Below, one piece after another: positions 42,543 to 52,090 of a DNA stretch of 64,000 nt. The translations under genes were made by a program, and so were the position numbers. Source of the stretch: JBMNOZ01 sp050943335 (lineage in GTDB: Bacteria > Bacillota > Desulfitobacteriia > Desulfitobacteriales > Syntrophobotulaceae); NCBI GenBank assembly GCA_050943335.1, contig JBMNOZ010000009.1, positions 13,570 through 77,569 on the forward strand, read 5' to 3'. Position 1 is the first letter of the stretch, and each line of letters starts with the position of its first letter. Under the pieces are notes generated by a model. The model did no database searches and had not been told where the DNA came from. It worked only from the letters and a program-made list of their open reading frames with translations.

Positions 42543-44384
42543 GTGGTGGCGAGAAAGATTCCGGAACACTTTATCGAAGAAGTACGCCAACAGGCAGATA
42601 TTGTACAAATTATATCAGAGTATGTGGTGTTAAAGCGTACGGGCAAAAACTATCAAGGACTTTGTCCGTTTCATACTGAAAAGACCCCGAGTTTTAGTGT
42701 TAACCCCGAGCGCCAGATGTTCTACTGTTTCGGCTGCCGTACGGGCGGGAATGTTTTCACATTCTTAATGAAAAAAGAAAATCTCACTTTTCTGGAGGCT
42801 GTAAAAACAGTTGCCGACAGGACAGGATTGATATTTCCGGAAAGAGAGCTCTCGCCCGCGGAGAAAAAGCTTGAACGGCAGAGAAAAAGGTTTCGGGAGA
42901 TCCACAGTTTAGCCGCGGATTATTTTCGGGATGTTCTTTTAAACAGGCCTGAGGGGAAGCCGGGATTGCAATATTTAAAACAAAGAGGAATAGATATTGA
43001 ACTAATTAATACTTTTAATTTGGGGTTTGCTCCGGCTAAATGGGACGGTTTACTTCTTGAAGCAAGTACTAAAGGAGTCACTCCGCAGGAATTAGTGGAA
43101 TTTGGTCTCGCTGTTGGCAAAAAAAACGAACAAGGGGACACAAACTATTACGATCGTTTCCGGGGACGTTTAATGTTTACAATTTGTGATCTGCGAGGTG
43201 TTCCTGTTGCTTTTGGGGGGCGAGTATTAGACGATTCCCACCCAAAATATTTAAATTCGCCGGAAACAAAATTTTTTAATAAAGGGCATAATTTATATGG
43301 TCTGGACTTAGCCTATCGGGGGATTAGAGAAAAAGGATTCGCTCTGCTTTTGGAAGGATATATGGATACCATAGCTGTTCATAAGGCGGGTTATAAAAAC
43401 TCAGTAGCTTCCCTAGGAACAGCTTTCACCAGGGAACAGGCTAAAAGATTAAAAAGATATACCAATAGAGTAATCATCGGCTATGACTCTGACCAGGCCG
43501 GGGTATTGGCTACCTTAAGGGCCGGAAAGATCCTTATGGAGGAAGGTTTTCGGGTTGAGGTGCTCGATTTGGGGGAGGCTGGGGATCCGGACGAATTCTT
43601 AAAACAATACTCGGTAGAAGAGTTTCAAGAGAGATTACAAAATCCAAGTACTTTGATCGAATTTAAATACCAGTATCTAATTCAGAATAATCCCCCGCGA
43701 ACCATTCAGGATAAAGGAGAGCTTGTTAGATCATTAGCCCCTGATATTCTTAAAATCTCCAGTAGTGTTGAAAGAGAAGGCTATGAAAGATTTTTAAGCC
43801 TCCAATTAGGATTGACCTTAGAGGCTGTACAAAGCGAAATTCATAGTATAGACCAGAGAAAAACCGGGAAGAAGAGTTTTTCCCAAAAAAACTTTAAAAG
43901 GCAGGATATTTATGTAAAAAACAGAAATAATATTAGTGGGAAAGAATTTGACTATACTTTGGATACCTATGTTCCTTTAGGCGTTTTTCGAGCCGAACAA
44001 ATAATTCTTAGGCTAGTACTCGAAAATCCGGAATACAAGAGTATTGTTAAAGCTAATTTGGAGAATGATTTTTGGTGCCTGGAAGAGCATAGATATATTT
44101 TTGAAAATTATTCCGCCCAGGCAGTTACCCACCTGGGGAATGATGATTCCCGATATGAAAAAATACAAGAACGCCTGGCAGAAATCTATGAAGTGGAAAT
44201 AGATTTTAGTCAAGCAGAAACTGTGCTTAAAGATTGTATCGCAGCTTTAAAAAGAGCTGAAGAAGAAAAGACTATAGGGGATTTGCAGGCGGAGATGATT
44301 AATATGGAGAAATCCGGAGACATGGCTGGAGCGCTACGTCTGCTCCGGGAGATAGGAGAGCGGCTAAAACGTGGTGAAAAATGA
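42543..44384 (+). CDS. dnaG: DNA primase
   Basis: 613 aa. CHC2 zinc finger CPFHTEKTPSF ... FYCFGC at about residues 39-62. The catalytic core has TOPRIM motifs LLEGYMDTIAVH (about 269) and GYDSDQAG (about 313). A C-terminal helicase-interaction domain covers the last ~170 residues. The GTG start lies after AAAAGGGCG. It makes RNA primers at the fork with DnaB. Middle gene of the macromolecular synthesis operon before sigA. Confidence 0.96.
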   Translation: MVARKIPEHFIEEVRQQADIVQIISEYVVLKRTGKNYQGLCPFHTEKTPSFSVNPERQMFYCFGCRTGGNVFTFLMKKENLTFLEAVKTVADRTGLIFPERELSPAEKKLERQRKRFREIHSLAADYFRDVLLNRPEGKPGLQYLKQRGIDIELINTFNLGFAPAKWDGLLLEASTKGVTPQELVEFGLAVGKKNEQGDTNYYDRFRGRLMFTICDLRGVPVAFGGRVLDDSHPKYLNSPETKFFNKGHNLYGLDLAYRGIREKGFALLLEGYMDTIAVHKAGYKNSVASLGTAFTREQAKRLKRYTNRVIIGYDSDQAGVLATLRAGKILMEEGFRVEVLDLGEAGDPDEFLKQYSVEEFQERLQNPSTLIEFKYQYLIQNNPPRTIQDKGELVRSLAPDILKISSSVEREGYERFLSLQLGLTLEAVQSEIHSIDQRKTGKKSFSQKNFKRQDIYVKNRNNISGKEFDYTLDTYVPLGVFRAEQIILRLVLENPEYKSIVKANLENDFWCLEEHRYIFENYSAQAVTHLGNDDSRYEKIQERLAEIYEVEIDFSQAETVLKDCIAALKRAEEEKTIGDLQAEMINMEKSGDMAGALRLLREIGERLKRGEK

Positions 44385-44429
44385 ATTAATATGTATGTTG
44401 CGAATTGCCCACAGAAAGGGGGAAATTCG

Positions 44430-45530
44430 ATGACGGTGGAAGAAAGAAAAAAAGAAAATGTAGCTAATTTGATTGAACTGGGAAAAACCAAAGGGAATCT
44501 TACCTATGATGAGATTGCAAATGCCTTGCAAAAAATTGATCTTTCCGAAGAGCAGATAGAAGAGATTTATGATCAGTTAAATGGGTTGGGCATCGAAATA
44601 ATAGATGAAACCGCCGAAACAGAAGAGACAGATAAAGAATCTAAGGGCGGGGAAGAAGGTTCGAATGAGTCTGATATCGATCTTTCCGTGCCGGAAGGAG
44701 TCGGGATCGATGATCCGGTTAGAATGTACCTTAAGGAAATAGGTCGAGTACCCCTCCTGACGGCTGAGGAAGAAGTAGATCTGGCTTTGAAAATGGAAGC
44801 CGGGGATGAGCTTGCTAAACGACGCTTGGCTGAAGCCAACCTCCGTTTAGTGGTCAGTATCGCTAAACGTTATGTAGGGCGGGGTATGTTATTTTTGGAT
44901 TTAATCCAAGAAGGAAATCTGGGTCTTATAAAGGCTGTAGAAAAGTTTGATTACCGAAAGGGCTTTAAATTCAGCACTTATGCTACTTGGTGGATCAGAC
45001 AGGCGATTACCAGAGCAATTGCGGACCAGGCCCGGACAATCCGAATCCCGGTTCATATGGTGGAAACAATAAACAAATTAATCCGAGTTAATAGACAACT
45101 TCTGCAGGAATTGGGGAGAGATCCGACTCCGGAGGAGACAGCTAAAGTAATGGAGATATCAGAAGAAAGGGTCAGGGAAATATTAAAGATTGCCCAGGAA
45201 CCGGTGTCTTTGGAAACTCCGATCGGAGAAGAGGAGGATTCTCACCTCGGGGATTTTATCCCTGACGAGGACGCCCCGGCACCTTCGGAAGCAGCATCAT
45301 TTATTTTATTAAAAGAACAGTTAGAAGAGGTTCTAGAAACTTTAACTCCCAGGGAGGAAAAAGTGCTCAGGCTTCGCTTTGGGCTCGATGATGGGCGCTC
45401 TAGGACTTTGGAGGAAGTAGGGCAGGAATTTGGAGTAACCAGAGAGAGGATCAGACAAATTGAAGCCAAAGCCCTGCGCAAACTTCGCCATCCCAGCCGG
45501 AGCAAAAAACTAAAGGATTACTTAGAATAA
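44430..45530 (+). CDS. sigA: RNA polymerase primary sigma factor SigA
   Basis: 366 aa, the Firmicute size with a short region 1. Region 1.2 is DDPVRMYLKEIGRVPLLTAE, region 2 runs from LRLVVSIAKRYVGRGM through STYATWWIRQAITRAI, region 3 follows, and region 4.2 has GVTRERIRQIEAKALRKL. ATG 44430 follows AAAGGGGG (about 44415-44422); the frame is open from 44391 without a ribosome-binding site. Recognises the TTGACA/TATAAT promoters seen in this window. Confidence 0.97.
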   Translation: MTVEERKKENVANLIELGKTKGNLTYDEIANALQKIDLSEEQIEEIYDQLNGLGIEIIDETAETEETDKESKGGEEGSNESDIDLSVPEGVGIDDPVRMYLKEIGRVPLLTAEEEVDLALKMEAGDELAKRRLAEANLRLVVSIAKRYVGRGMLFLDLIQEGNLGLIKAVEKFDYRKGFKFSTYATWWIRQAITRAIADQARTIRIPVHMVETINKLIRVNRQLLQELGRDPTPEETAKVMEISEERVREILKIAQEPVSLETPIGEEEDSHLGDFIPDEDAPAPSEAASFILLKEQLEEVLETLTPREEKVLRLRFGLDDGRSRTLEEVGQEFGVTRERIRQIEAKALRKLRHPSRSKKLKDYLE

Positions 45531-45588
45531 AACTTTTGCCAAATTAGAGAATATATATAATTAGAGGTATTTTTCCAAACAAAAATGC

Positions 45589-45617
45589 TTGACCATAGGG
45601 AGATAATTACGTATAAT
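45589..45617 (+). promoter_or_regulatory. Promoter of the tRNA pair
   Basis: TTGACC at 45589-45594 and TATAAT at 45612-45617, 17-base spacer, 15 bases before the first tRNA. Confidence 0.88.
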
Positions 45618-45632
45618 AAACGACGCAGGCTT

Positions 45633-45707
45633 TCCTCGATAGCTCAACGGTAGAGCAACCGGCTGTTAACCGGTAGGTTGCTGGTTCGAATCCAGCTCGA
45701 GGAGCCA
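45633..45707 (+). tRNA. tRNA-Asn (GTT)
   Basis: 75 nt with encoded CCA. Acceptor TCCTCGA pairs TCGAGGA; anticodon loop CTGTTAA gives GTT; T loop TTCGAAT. No variable-arm extension. Confidence 0.95.
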
Positions 45708-45712
45708 TTAGA

Positions 45713-45787
<75 letters not shown>

Positions 45788-45841
45788 TTCACGAAAAATG
45801 AAACTGGATTTAAGACCTTAAAATAAGCTTATCTAAAAAAG

Positions 45842-45867
45842 AACTCTGGCAATTCGTCAGAGTTTTA
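45842..45867 (+). terminator. Terminator after the tRNA pair
   Basis: AACTCTG (45842-45848) pairs with CAGAGTT (45858-45864), then TT and an A/T-rich run. Confidence 0.7.
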
Positions 45868-45940
45868 AAATTTGGCGAAAATAATAATTTAGCCGTCCTT
45901 CAAAATAGGGTTGGCGAAGTAAGTTTAAAGGAAGAAATAG

Positions 45941-46735
45941 ATGAACAAAATAAAACTAGGGCCAAGACTGGAAAAAATAGCTTCTTTTGTGCCACCTGGC
46001 TCTTTAGTGGGCGATATCGGCACGGACCATGCTTATTTGCTGATCTATCTTTTACAGAAGAAGGTTGTCTCTAAGGCTATTGGAATTGAGGTCCATCCCG
46101 GTCCCTATAAAGCGGCTGTAAAGAATGTCCGTTCCTATGGTTTAAAGGACCGAATCGCAATCCGCTTCGGCGACGGTTTGCAGCCCCTGGAAAAAGGAGA
46201 AATTGATACCTTGGTTATTGCCGGGATTGGAGGAGTTAATATCCTGGACATACTCCAGGGCAATAAGGAAGTAATGGAAGGTATCAAAACTTTAGTATTA
46301 CAACCCCAAAGCACGGAAGGCAATGTTAGAAGAAACCTTCTATCTTTAAACTGGAAGTTGAAAGGGGAAGACTTGGTTTCCGAAGATAACAGGATTTACA
46401 CCGTATTATGTTTCTCGGCCACCGAAGGTTATAAGGGACGGCAGATCGAAGAGAGAAACAAACTGTTGCTCGAAGAGTTTCAGTGTTTTCTAGATTCAGG
46501 GGAGGACTTGAAAGACACGATAGATAAATACATATGGCAGTTCGGTCCCTTGCTGCTTTCCAAAAAGGAGAAGCTACTTTACAATCTAATAGAAGCTGAA
46601 ATTGTGAAAAATGAAAAGATAATTAGGGATTTGGAAAAGGCTAAAAGCGATAATCCTGAACTACAAACTAATAGGTCTTTGCGGGAGAGGGAAATAAAGG
46701 TTTTGGGAGGGATAAAAAAATGGCTGTGTCAGTAG
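45941..46735 (+). CDS. trmK: tRNA (adenine(22)-N(1))-methyltransferase
   Basis: 264 aa. SAM-dependent Rossmann methyltransferase: motif I DIGTDHAYLLIYLLQ near residue 26, acidic E in GIEVHPGP at about 51, and the family motif VIAGIGGVNILDIL. A C-terminal coiled coil covers about 165-240. It methylates A22 of several tRNAs. Order trmK-yqfO after sigA is standard in Firmicutes, and the 3' end overlaps yqfO by 16 bases. Confidence 0.93.
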   Translation: MNKIKLGPRLEKIASFVPPGSLVGDIGTDHAYLLIYLLQKKVVSKAIGIEVHPGPYKAAVKNVRSYGLKDRIAIRFGDGLQPLEKGEIDTLVIAGIGGVNILDILQGNKEVMEGIKTLVLQPQSTEGNVRRNLLSLNWKLKGEDLVSEDNRIYTVLCFSATEGYKGRQIEERNKLLLEEFQCFLDSGEDLKDTIDKYIWQFGPLLLSKKEKLLYNLIEAEIVKNEKIIRDLEKAKSDNPELQTNRSLREREIKVLGGIKKWLCQ

Positions 46736-47883
46736 GGCAGATTGAACAGCTTATTGAAAAAATTGCGCCCCGGTATTGGGCTGAAGAATGGGATAACCCA
46801 GGGTTACTCGTCGGCAGTAGTGCTCAAAGAGTAAATAGGGTTCTTTTAAGTCTGGAGGCGACAAAAGATGTTGTTGAAGAGGCGATTTTAAAAAAGGTAG
46901 ATCTTATTGTAGCCCACCACCCTTTAATATTTAAACCTCTTAAAAATTTAAGGACTGATCAGGGACCAGCTTTACTACCCTTAACTCTTTTCCAAAACGG
47001 AATTGCTTTTTATGCCGCCCATACCAATCTTGACCAATCGGAACTATCCTCTAGCTTTACATTGGCTAGAATTTTAGGATTAGAAAAGACTCAGTTTTTA
47101 GAAGTGACTGCCTCTGAAAAATTGTACAAAATTGTAGTATTTGTTCCCGAAGAGCAAGTGGAAGAGGTTCGAAAAGCTTTAGCGGCAGAAGGGGTAGGTG
47201 CCGGTCTAACCTCCGGAGAAAATAGTGAAAACTATATTGAATGTTTTTTCCAGAGTCCCGGCGAAGGAATGTTTAGACCTTTAGAGGGCGCTAATCCTAC
47301 ACTGGGTAAGGTCGGCGAACTTACTAAGGTTGGGGAGATAAAGCTGGAGGGTCTAGTAGACGAAAAATCTCTAGGGAGAGTAATAAAAACGCTACATAAG
47401 GTTCATCCTTATGAAGAACCGGCCTATGATTTGATTCCGCTAAAAAACCCCGGCAAAAGCAGGGGTTACGGGGCAATTGGCTATTTATCGGAATCAATGC
47501 CCTTAGGCGAATTATGGGAAAAATTTTTGTCGGACTTAAATAATTCGGAAAAAGGTTGTTTCCCGGTTCAGTATAATCTCTCTTCTGTCCGGCTGGCCGG
47601 TGATCGGGATAAGAAAGTTAAAAAAATAGCTATTGCTAACGGTAGCGGTAGTAGTCTAGTTTCCAAAGCAATTTATGCCGGGGTCGATCTATACATTACG
47701 GGTGAGATCAAATATCATGAGTTGTTGGATTCTCTAGATGCTGGTCTAGCAGTAGGGGAATTAGGTCACTTTTTTAGCGAAATCCCGATGCTGAAATCAC
47801 TTTTTGAATATCTTCGTGGAGATAAGACCATGGCCGGGGTGGAATTTCTTTTCAGCGAGAGCGGTAAAAACCCTTGGCTTTAG
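46720..47883 (+). CDS. yqfO: Nif3-like dinuclear metal centre protein (YqfO type)
   Basis: 387 aa. NIF3/DUF34 family with a PII/CutA-like domain inserted at about residues 130-230 (KLYKIVVFVPEEQVEEVRKA). Metal ligands are in LIVAHHPLIF, AAHTNLDQS and, at the C-terminus, GELGHFFSEI. Nif3 proteins have been linked to GTP cyclohydrolase I type 2 and other roles; the true function is unsettled. The ATG follows GGGAGG. The stop is followed at once by the DnaA-box cluster. Confidence 0.92.
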   Translation: MAVSVGQIEQLIEKIAPRYWAEEWDNPGLLVGSSAQRVNRVLLSLEATKDVVEEAILKKVDLIVAHHPLIFKPLKNLRTDQGPALLPLTLFQNGIAFYAAHTNLDQSELSSSFTLARILGLEKTQFLEVTASEKLYKIVVFVPEEQVEEVRKALAAEGVGAGLTSGENSENYIECFFQSPGEGMFRPLEGANPTLGKVGELTKVGEIKLEGLVDEKSLGRVIKTLHKVHPYEEPAYDLIPLKNPGKSRGYGAIGYLSESMPLGELWEKFLSDLNNSEKGCFPVQYNLSSVRLAGDRDKKVKKIAIANGSGSSLVSKAIYAGVDLYITGEIKYHELLDSLDAGLAVGELGHFFSEIPMLKSLFEYLRGDKTMAGVEFLFSESGKNPWL

Positions 47884-47884
47884 G

Positions 47885-47990
47885 CGTGGATAAATTATGC
47901 ACATTATCCATAACCTTGAGAGCGGTTAGATCGAACCTTGATAGGGTTATCACAAGCGTTGTCCACATGTTATTCACAAAATGTGCATAA
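47885..47990. promoter_or_regulatory. Cluster of six DnaA-box-like sites
   Basis: Three exact matches to TTATNCACA: 47895-47903 (+, TTATGCACA), 47970-47978 (+, TTATTCACA) and 47982-47990 (-, TGTGCATAA). Three one-mismatch sites: 47885-47893 (-), 47904-47912 (TTATCCATA) and 47959-47967 (TTGTCCACA). All lie in 106 bases directly after yqfO, followed by a very AT-rich stretch to about 48060. Not oriC, since dnaA/dnaN are absent; it resembles a DnaA-titrating or regulatory cluster. Confidence 0.75.
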
Positions 47991-48052
47991 TTAAAATAAT
48001 TATAAAATTATGAGAATTAAAAAGAAAAGGAAACAATGTAATAAAATGTAGC

Positions 48053-48080
48053 TTGACTTTATTTTTTGTGATGTTATCAT
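48053..48080 (+). promoter_or_regulatory. Upstream (distal) rnpB promoter
   Basis: TTGACT at 48053-48058 and TATCAT at 48075-48080, 16-base spacer. Weaker than the proximal promoter. Confidence 0.55.
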
Positions 48081-48104
48081 TGAGAAGCTCTCATAAAAAA
48101 CAAA

Positions 48105-48133
48105 TTGACCTTCCGAAAGTATTTTAGTATGAT
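48105..48133 (+). promoter_or_regulatory. Proximal rnpB promoter
   Basis: TTGACC at 48105-48110 and TATGAT at 48128-48133, 17-base spacer. It places the transcript start at about 48139-48141, where helix P1 of RNase P RNA begins. Confidence 0.82.
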
Positions 48134-48136
48134 TGA

Positions 48137-48547
48137 AAACGAAGTTAACCAGATGATCGCGGGGACAAATACCGAAAGGTTGTCTCTGAGGAAAGTCCGA
48201 GCTCCACAGGGCAGGATGCCGGGTAACACCCGGTGGGGGTGACCCCAAGGATAGTGCAACAGAGAGATACCGCCTGGCGCTTAAGTTAGCTATTTAGGTT
48301 CTTTTATCAAAGTATCTAAATTAAGTGTCGGGTAAGGGTGGAAAGGTGAGGTAAGAGCTCACCGGCAGTCAGGTAACTGGCTGGCCATGCAAACCCCATC
48401 CGGAGCAAGACCAAATAGGGGAACAATGGAGCTGCCCGTTCCGTTCCCGGGTAAGGTCGCTTGAGGCTGTCGGTGACGGCAGTCCCAGATAGATGATCAT
48501 CACCTCTTTTAGAGGGACAGAACTCGGCTTATAGGTTAACTTCGTTT
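48137..48547 (+). ncRNA. rnpB: RNase P RNA
   Basis: Catalytic RNA that removes tRNA 5' leaders. The 5' conserved block GAGGAAAGTCCGAGCTCC is at about 48188-48205, and ACAGAGAGATACCGCC near 48259 and the 3' block AACTCGGCTTATAGGTTAAC follow. P1 is AAACGAAGTTAACC (48137-48150) with GGTTAACTTCGTTT (48534-48547), a perfect 14-bp helix. About 410 nt, consistent with class A. A long bidirectional terminator follows. Confidence 0.95.
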
Positions 48548-48553
48548 AATTTT

Positions 48554-48615
48554 AAAAGCTATAATATTGCTGTTTTGGATATGTTCGTTCACGATTCAGC
48601 AATATTATAGCTTTT
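48554..48615. terminator. Bidirectional terminator between rnpB and carB
   Basis: AAAAGCTATAATATTGCTG (48554-48572) pairs perfectly with its complement at 48597-48615, with T-runs in both reading directions. It serves the convergent rnpB and carB. Confidence 0.9.
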
Positions 48616-48640
48616 TAATTTAAAAACCATTTTCAGGTTT

Positions 48641-51600
48641 TTATAATTCGGAGTGGTATTCCTGGATGGATTTGACATTGTTATGGGAAGGTTTTTCAGC
48701 GGCTTTAGCGGCGATTCCTTTGGCGCCGGCCAAGGCGGCAGTCATAGTGGTGATATAGGAGACTTTGTATTTAATGGCGGCCTGGCGGATGTAAGCGTCT
48801 TCGTGTTGACTGCGCTTCCCGGCCGGGGAATTGATCACTAATTGGATTTCTTTATTTTTTATGCTGTCGATAATGTTAGGCCGCCCTTGGTGCAATTTCT
48901 TTATTTTTGTAGCTTCGATCCCGTGTTGTTGCAAGTATCTCCAAGTTCCATCTGTAGCTAAGATTTTAAAACCGCAGGCTCTAAATCTTCGCGCTACTTC
49001 AAGAGCCTGGGGTTTATCATCGTCATTGACACTTAAAAGTATGGTCCCAGTGCTGGGTAGGGGGGATTGGGCAGCTTCCTGGGCTTTATGAAAAGCCATA
49101 CCGAAAGAATCAGCAAGGCCTAAAACTTCCCCGGTGGAACGCATTTCCGGTCCTAAAACAGGGTCGACTTCAGTAAACATATTAAAAGGAAAGACCGCTT
49201 CCTTAACCCCGTAATAGGGGATTTTTTTGGTGGTTAAATTTTTAATTAAACTCGTTTGTTCCCCCTGGAATGAGGCCATTATAACTTCAGTAGCGATCTT
49301 AGCCATGGAAATATTGCAGACCTTGGAAACTATTGGCACGGTCCTCGAAGCGCGAGGGTTGGCTTCCAAAACATAGACCTTATCATCAGCTATGGCGTAC
49401 TGGATATTCATTAGCCCGATGACGTTCATTTCTTGGGCAATTTTTTTTGTATATTTTTCGATCGTCTGAAGATGTTTTTCCGGGATGCTGTAAGGAGGGA
49501 TTACGCAGGCCGAGTCACCGGAATGCACTCCTGCCAGCTCGATGTGTTCCATAACTGAGGGCACAAAAGCGTCCCGGCCGTCGGCAATGGCATCTGCTTC
49601 CGCTTCCAAGGCATTGCTTAAAAAACGGTCAATAAGGATCGGACGATCCGGGGTTACGCCTACTGCCGCTTCCATATACATGCTCAGCATTTCTTTATCG
49701 TGGACAATTTCCATCCCTCGCCCCCCTAAAACATAAGAGGGACGGACCATTAAAGGATAACCTATTTTTTCGGCAACTTCTAAAGCTTCTTCCAGATTAG
49801 AAGCCATTCCGGATTCGGGGATGGGAATGTTCAGCTTCTCCATCATTTTGCGGAATAAATCCCGGTCTTCAGCCAAAGCAATGGTTTCCGGAGTGGTCCC
49901 CAAGATGTTGACACCTGCCGCTTTAAGCTCGTCAGCAATATTTAAAGGTGTTTGCCCGCCAAATTGAACAATAACCCCGAGAGGTTTTTCTTTCTCATAA
50001 ATACTTAACACCTCTTCTACAGTAAGGGGTTCGAAATACAGTCTGTCTGAAGTGTCGTAATCTGTAGAAACGGTCTCGGGATTGCAGTTCACCATGATGG
50101 TCTCGTAGCCCAGATCTCGCAGAGTGAAAGCGGCATGAACGCAACAGTAATCGAATTCTATACCCTGACCGATTCTATTGGGTCCTCCACCGAGAATCAT
50201 AACTTTGGGGCGGTCAGATTTGGGACTTGCCGGGGGCTCTTTTCCCTGCTCTTGGATTTTAAAGGTTGAATAGTAGTAATAAGCATCCTCTACTCCACTG
50301 ACAGGGATAGCTTTCCATTCTTTCCCCACTCCTAAAGCCGTTCTTTGAGAGCGGATTTCTGTCTCGGGAAGTTCTAAAAGCATTGCCAGGTAACGGTCGG
50401 AAAAACCGTCTTTTTTGGCTTGGATCAGAAGTTTTTCAGGTAGTTTTTTCCCCCGGTAACGAAGAATTTCTTCTTCCAGCTCCACGAGTTCTTTCATCTG
50501 CTGTAGGAAATAGGGTTTTATATAGGTGAGTTTGGACAACTCTTCGATGGATGCTCCTTTGCGCAAAGCTTCATAAAGGATAAACTGGCGCTCACTCGTG
50601 GGCTCAGTCAGTATGGCCATTAATTCTGATAAAGACCGTTCGTGAAAATCCTTGGCAAACCCAAGACCGTAGCGATTGATTTCCAGGGATCGAATTGCTT
50701 TCTGTAAGGCTTCTTTGTAGTTTTTCCCAATACTCATTACTTCCCCTACGGCCCTCATCTGGGTTCCTAACCGGTCTAAGGAACCGGGGAATTTTTCAAA
50801 AGCCCAGCGGGCGTATTTAATAACTACATAGTCCCCGGAAGGGGTATATTTATCCAGGGTTCCTTCCCGCCAATAGGGAATTTCATCGAGAGTCAGTCCT
50901 ACCGCCAACATGGCGGAGATTAAAGCGATCGGCAGGCCTGTCGCTTTAGAAGCTAAGGCAGAAGAGCGGGAGGTACGGGGGTTAATTTCAATGATTACCA
51001 CCCGGTCGGTTTTGGGGTCATGGGCAAATTGGACATTGGTGCCGCCGATAACCCCGATAGCTTCAACTACAGCATGGGCGTATTTTTGGAGCCGCTCTTG
51101 CAGCTCAGGTCTGATGGTGAGCATGGGAGCCGAACAAAAAGAATCACCGGTGTGAACCCCGATGGCGTCGATGTTTTCGATAAAACAAACGGTAATAATT
51201 TGGTTCTTGGAATCCCGGATAACTTCAAGTTCTAGCTCTTCCCAGCCGAGGACGGATTCTTCCACCAGGATTTGTCCTACCAAACTGGCGGTAAGGCCGC
51301 GGCTTGCCACCGCGGCGAGTTCTTCAGCGTTGTAAACAAGCCCCCCACCTGTTCCTCCCATGGTGTAAGCGGGACGAATTACCACTGGGTAGCCGAGTTT
51401 CCGAGCGATGCTTTCCGCCTCCTCCACGCTGTAGGCTGCTTCGCTGCGCGGCATTTCAATTCCCAGTTTATCCATGGTTTTCTTAAAAGCAATTCGGTCT
51501 TCTCCCCGTTCGATGGCTTCCAGTTGAACACCGATAAGCTTTACTCCATATTTCTTTAAAACTCCGGCCTGATCCAGCTCGGAACAGAGATTTAGAGCTG

Positions 51601-51880
51601 ACTGGCCGCCTAAATTCGGCAGTAAAGCATCCGGGCGCTCTTTAGCGATGATCTTGGTGAGGCTTTCTACAGTTAAAGGTTCTATATAGGTGATGTCGGC
51701 AATTCCCGGATCGGTCATAATTGTAGCTGGATTGGAATTGACGAGCAAAACCTCGTAGCCTAAATTACGTAAGGCTTTGCAGGCTTGAGTTCCAGAATAA
51801 TCGAATTCACAGGCCTGACCGATCACAATGGGCCCCGAACCAATAATCATAATTTTTTTAATGTCAGTTCTTTTCGGCAT
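48641..51880 (-). CDS. carB: Carbamoyl-phosphate synthase large subunit
   Basis: 1079 aa, full length. Two homologous ATP-grasp halves: the first begins KIMIIGSGPIVIGQACEFDY, the second KVMILGGGPNRIGQGIEFDY near residue 557. They are joined by an oligomerisation domain and end with an MGS-like allosteric domain (about 940-1070). It makes carbamoyl phosphate from bicarbonate, ammonia and two ATP for pyrimidine and arginine synthesis. The glutaminase subunit gene carA is not adjacent: upstream is a divergent DNA ligase gene and no other pyr or arg gene is nearby. Confidence 0.97.
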   Translation of the reverse strand: MPKRTDIKKIMIIGSGPIVIGQACEFDYSGTQACKALRNLGYEVLLVNSNPATIMTDPGIADITYIEPLTVESLTKIIAKERPDALLPNLGGQSALNLCSELDQAGVLKKYGVKLIGVQLEAIERGEDRIAFKKTMDKLGIEMPRSEAAYSVEEAESIARKLGYPVVIRPAYTMGGTGGGLVYNAEELAAVASRGLTASLVGQILVEESVLGWEELELEVIRDSKNQIITVCFIENIDAIGVHTGDSFCSAPMLTIRPELQERLQKYAHAVVEAIGVIGGTNVQFAHDPKTDRVVIIEINPRTSRSSALASKATGLPIALISAMLAVGLTLDEIPYWREGTLDKYTPSGDYVVIKYARWAFEKFPGSLDRLGTQMRAVGEVMSIGKNYKEALQKAIRSLEINRYGLGFAKDFHERSLSELMAILTEPTSERQFILYEALRKGASIEELSKLTYIKPYFLQQMKELVELEEEILRYRGKKLPEKLLIQAKKDGFSDRYLAMLLELPETEIRSQRTALGVGKEWKAIPVSGVEDAYYYYSTFKIQEQGKEPPASPKSDRPKVMILGGGPNRIGQGIEFDYCCVHAAFTLRDLGYETIMVNCNPETVSTDYDTSDRLYFEPLTVEEVLSIYEKEKPLGVIVQFGGQTPLNIADELKAAGVNILGTTPETIALAEDRDLFRKMMEKLNIPIPESGMASNLEEALEVAEKIGYPLMVRPSYVLGGRGMEIVHDKEMLSMYMEAAVGVTPDRPILIDRFLSNALEAEADAIADGRDAFVPSVMEHIELAGVHSGDSACVIPPYSIPEKHLQTIEKYTKKIAQEMNVIGLMNIQYAIADDKVYVLEANPRASRTVPIVSKVCNISMAKIATEVIMASFQGEQTSLIKNLTTKKIPYYGVKEAVFPFNMFTEVDPVLGPEMRSTGEVLGLADSFGMAFHKAQEAAQSPLPSTGTILLSVNDDDKPQALEVARRFRACGFKILATDGTWRYLQQHGIEATKIKKLHQGRPNIIDSIKNKEIQLVINSPAGKRSQHEDAYIRQAAIKYKVSYITTMTAALAGAKGIAAKAAEKPSHNNVKSIQEYHSEL

Positions 51881-52090
51881 TCTTTAATTTCCTTTCTCGA
51901 TCTCTAACATTTACTAGGAACATTTTTTTGCTAAAGTTATTCTATCAAAAAACAACCCGAATTTTAAATTTTTTTGTGAAATAATTATGAATACATAGAT
52001 ATGTCTGACCAAAAACCAAGAATGATTTCTCAAACTTAAGGGAAAATAGAAAATACTTCGAAATTCGATTTGGAAAAGAGGTGTTTTCTT

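Noticed and set aside
44391..44429. Extended SigA start at 44391
   Set aside because: No ribosome-binding site, and the added residues include the Shine-Dalgarno AAAGGGGG of the true start at 44430.
47885..48060. DnaA boxes plus AT-rich flank as the chromosomal origin
   Set aside because: No dnaA, dnaN, recF or gyrB nearby; dnaG-sigA and rnpB surround it. A regulatory cluster is more likely.
48116..48129. AAAGTATTTTAGTA shared by the rnpB promoter and the kinase upstream region (61359-61372)
   Set aside because: At rnpB it is just the promoter spacer and start of the -10; at 61.36 kb no matching -35/-10 arrangement exists.
48000..48259. Minus-strand frames of 60-82 codons
   Set aside because: They overlap the promoters and 5' half of rnpB and have no protein features.
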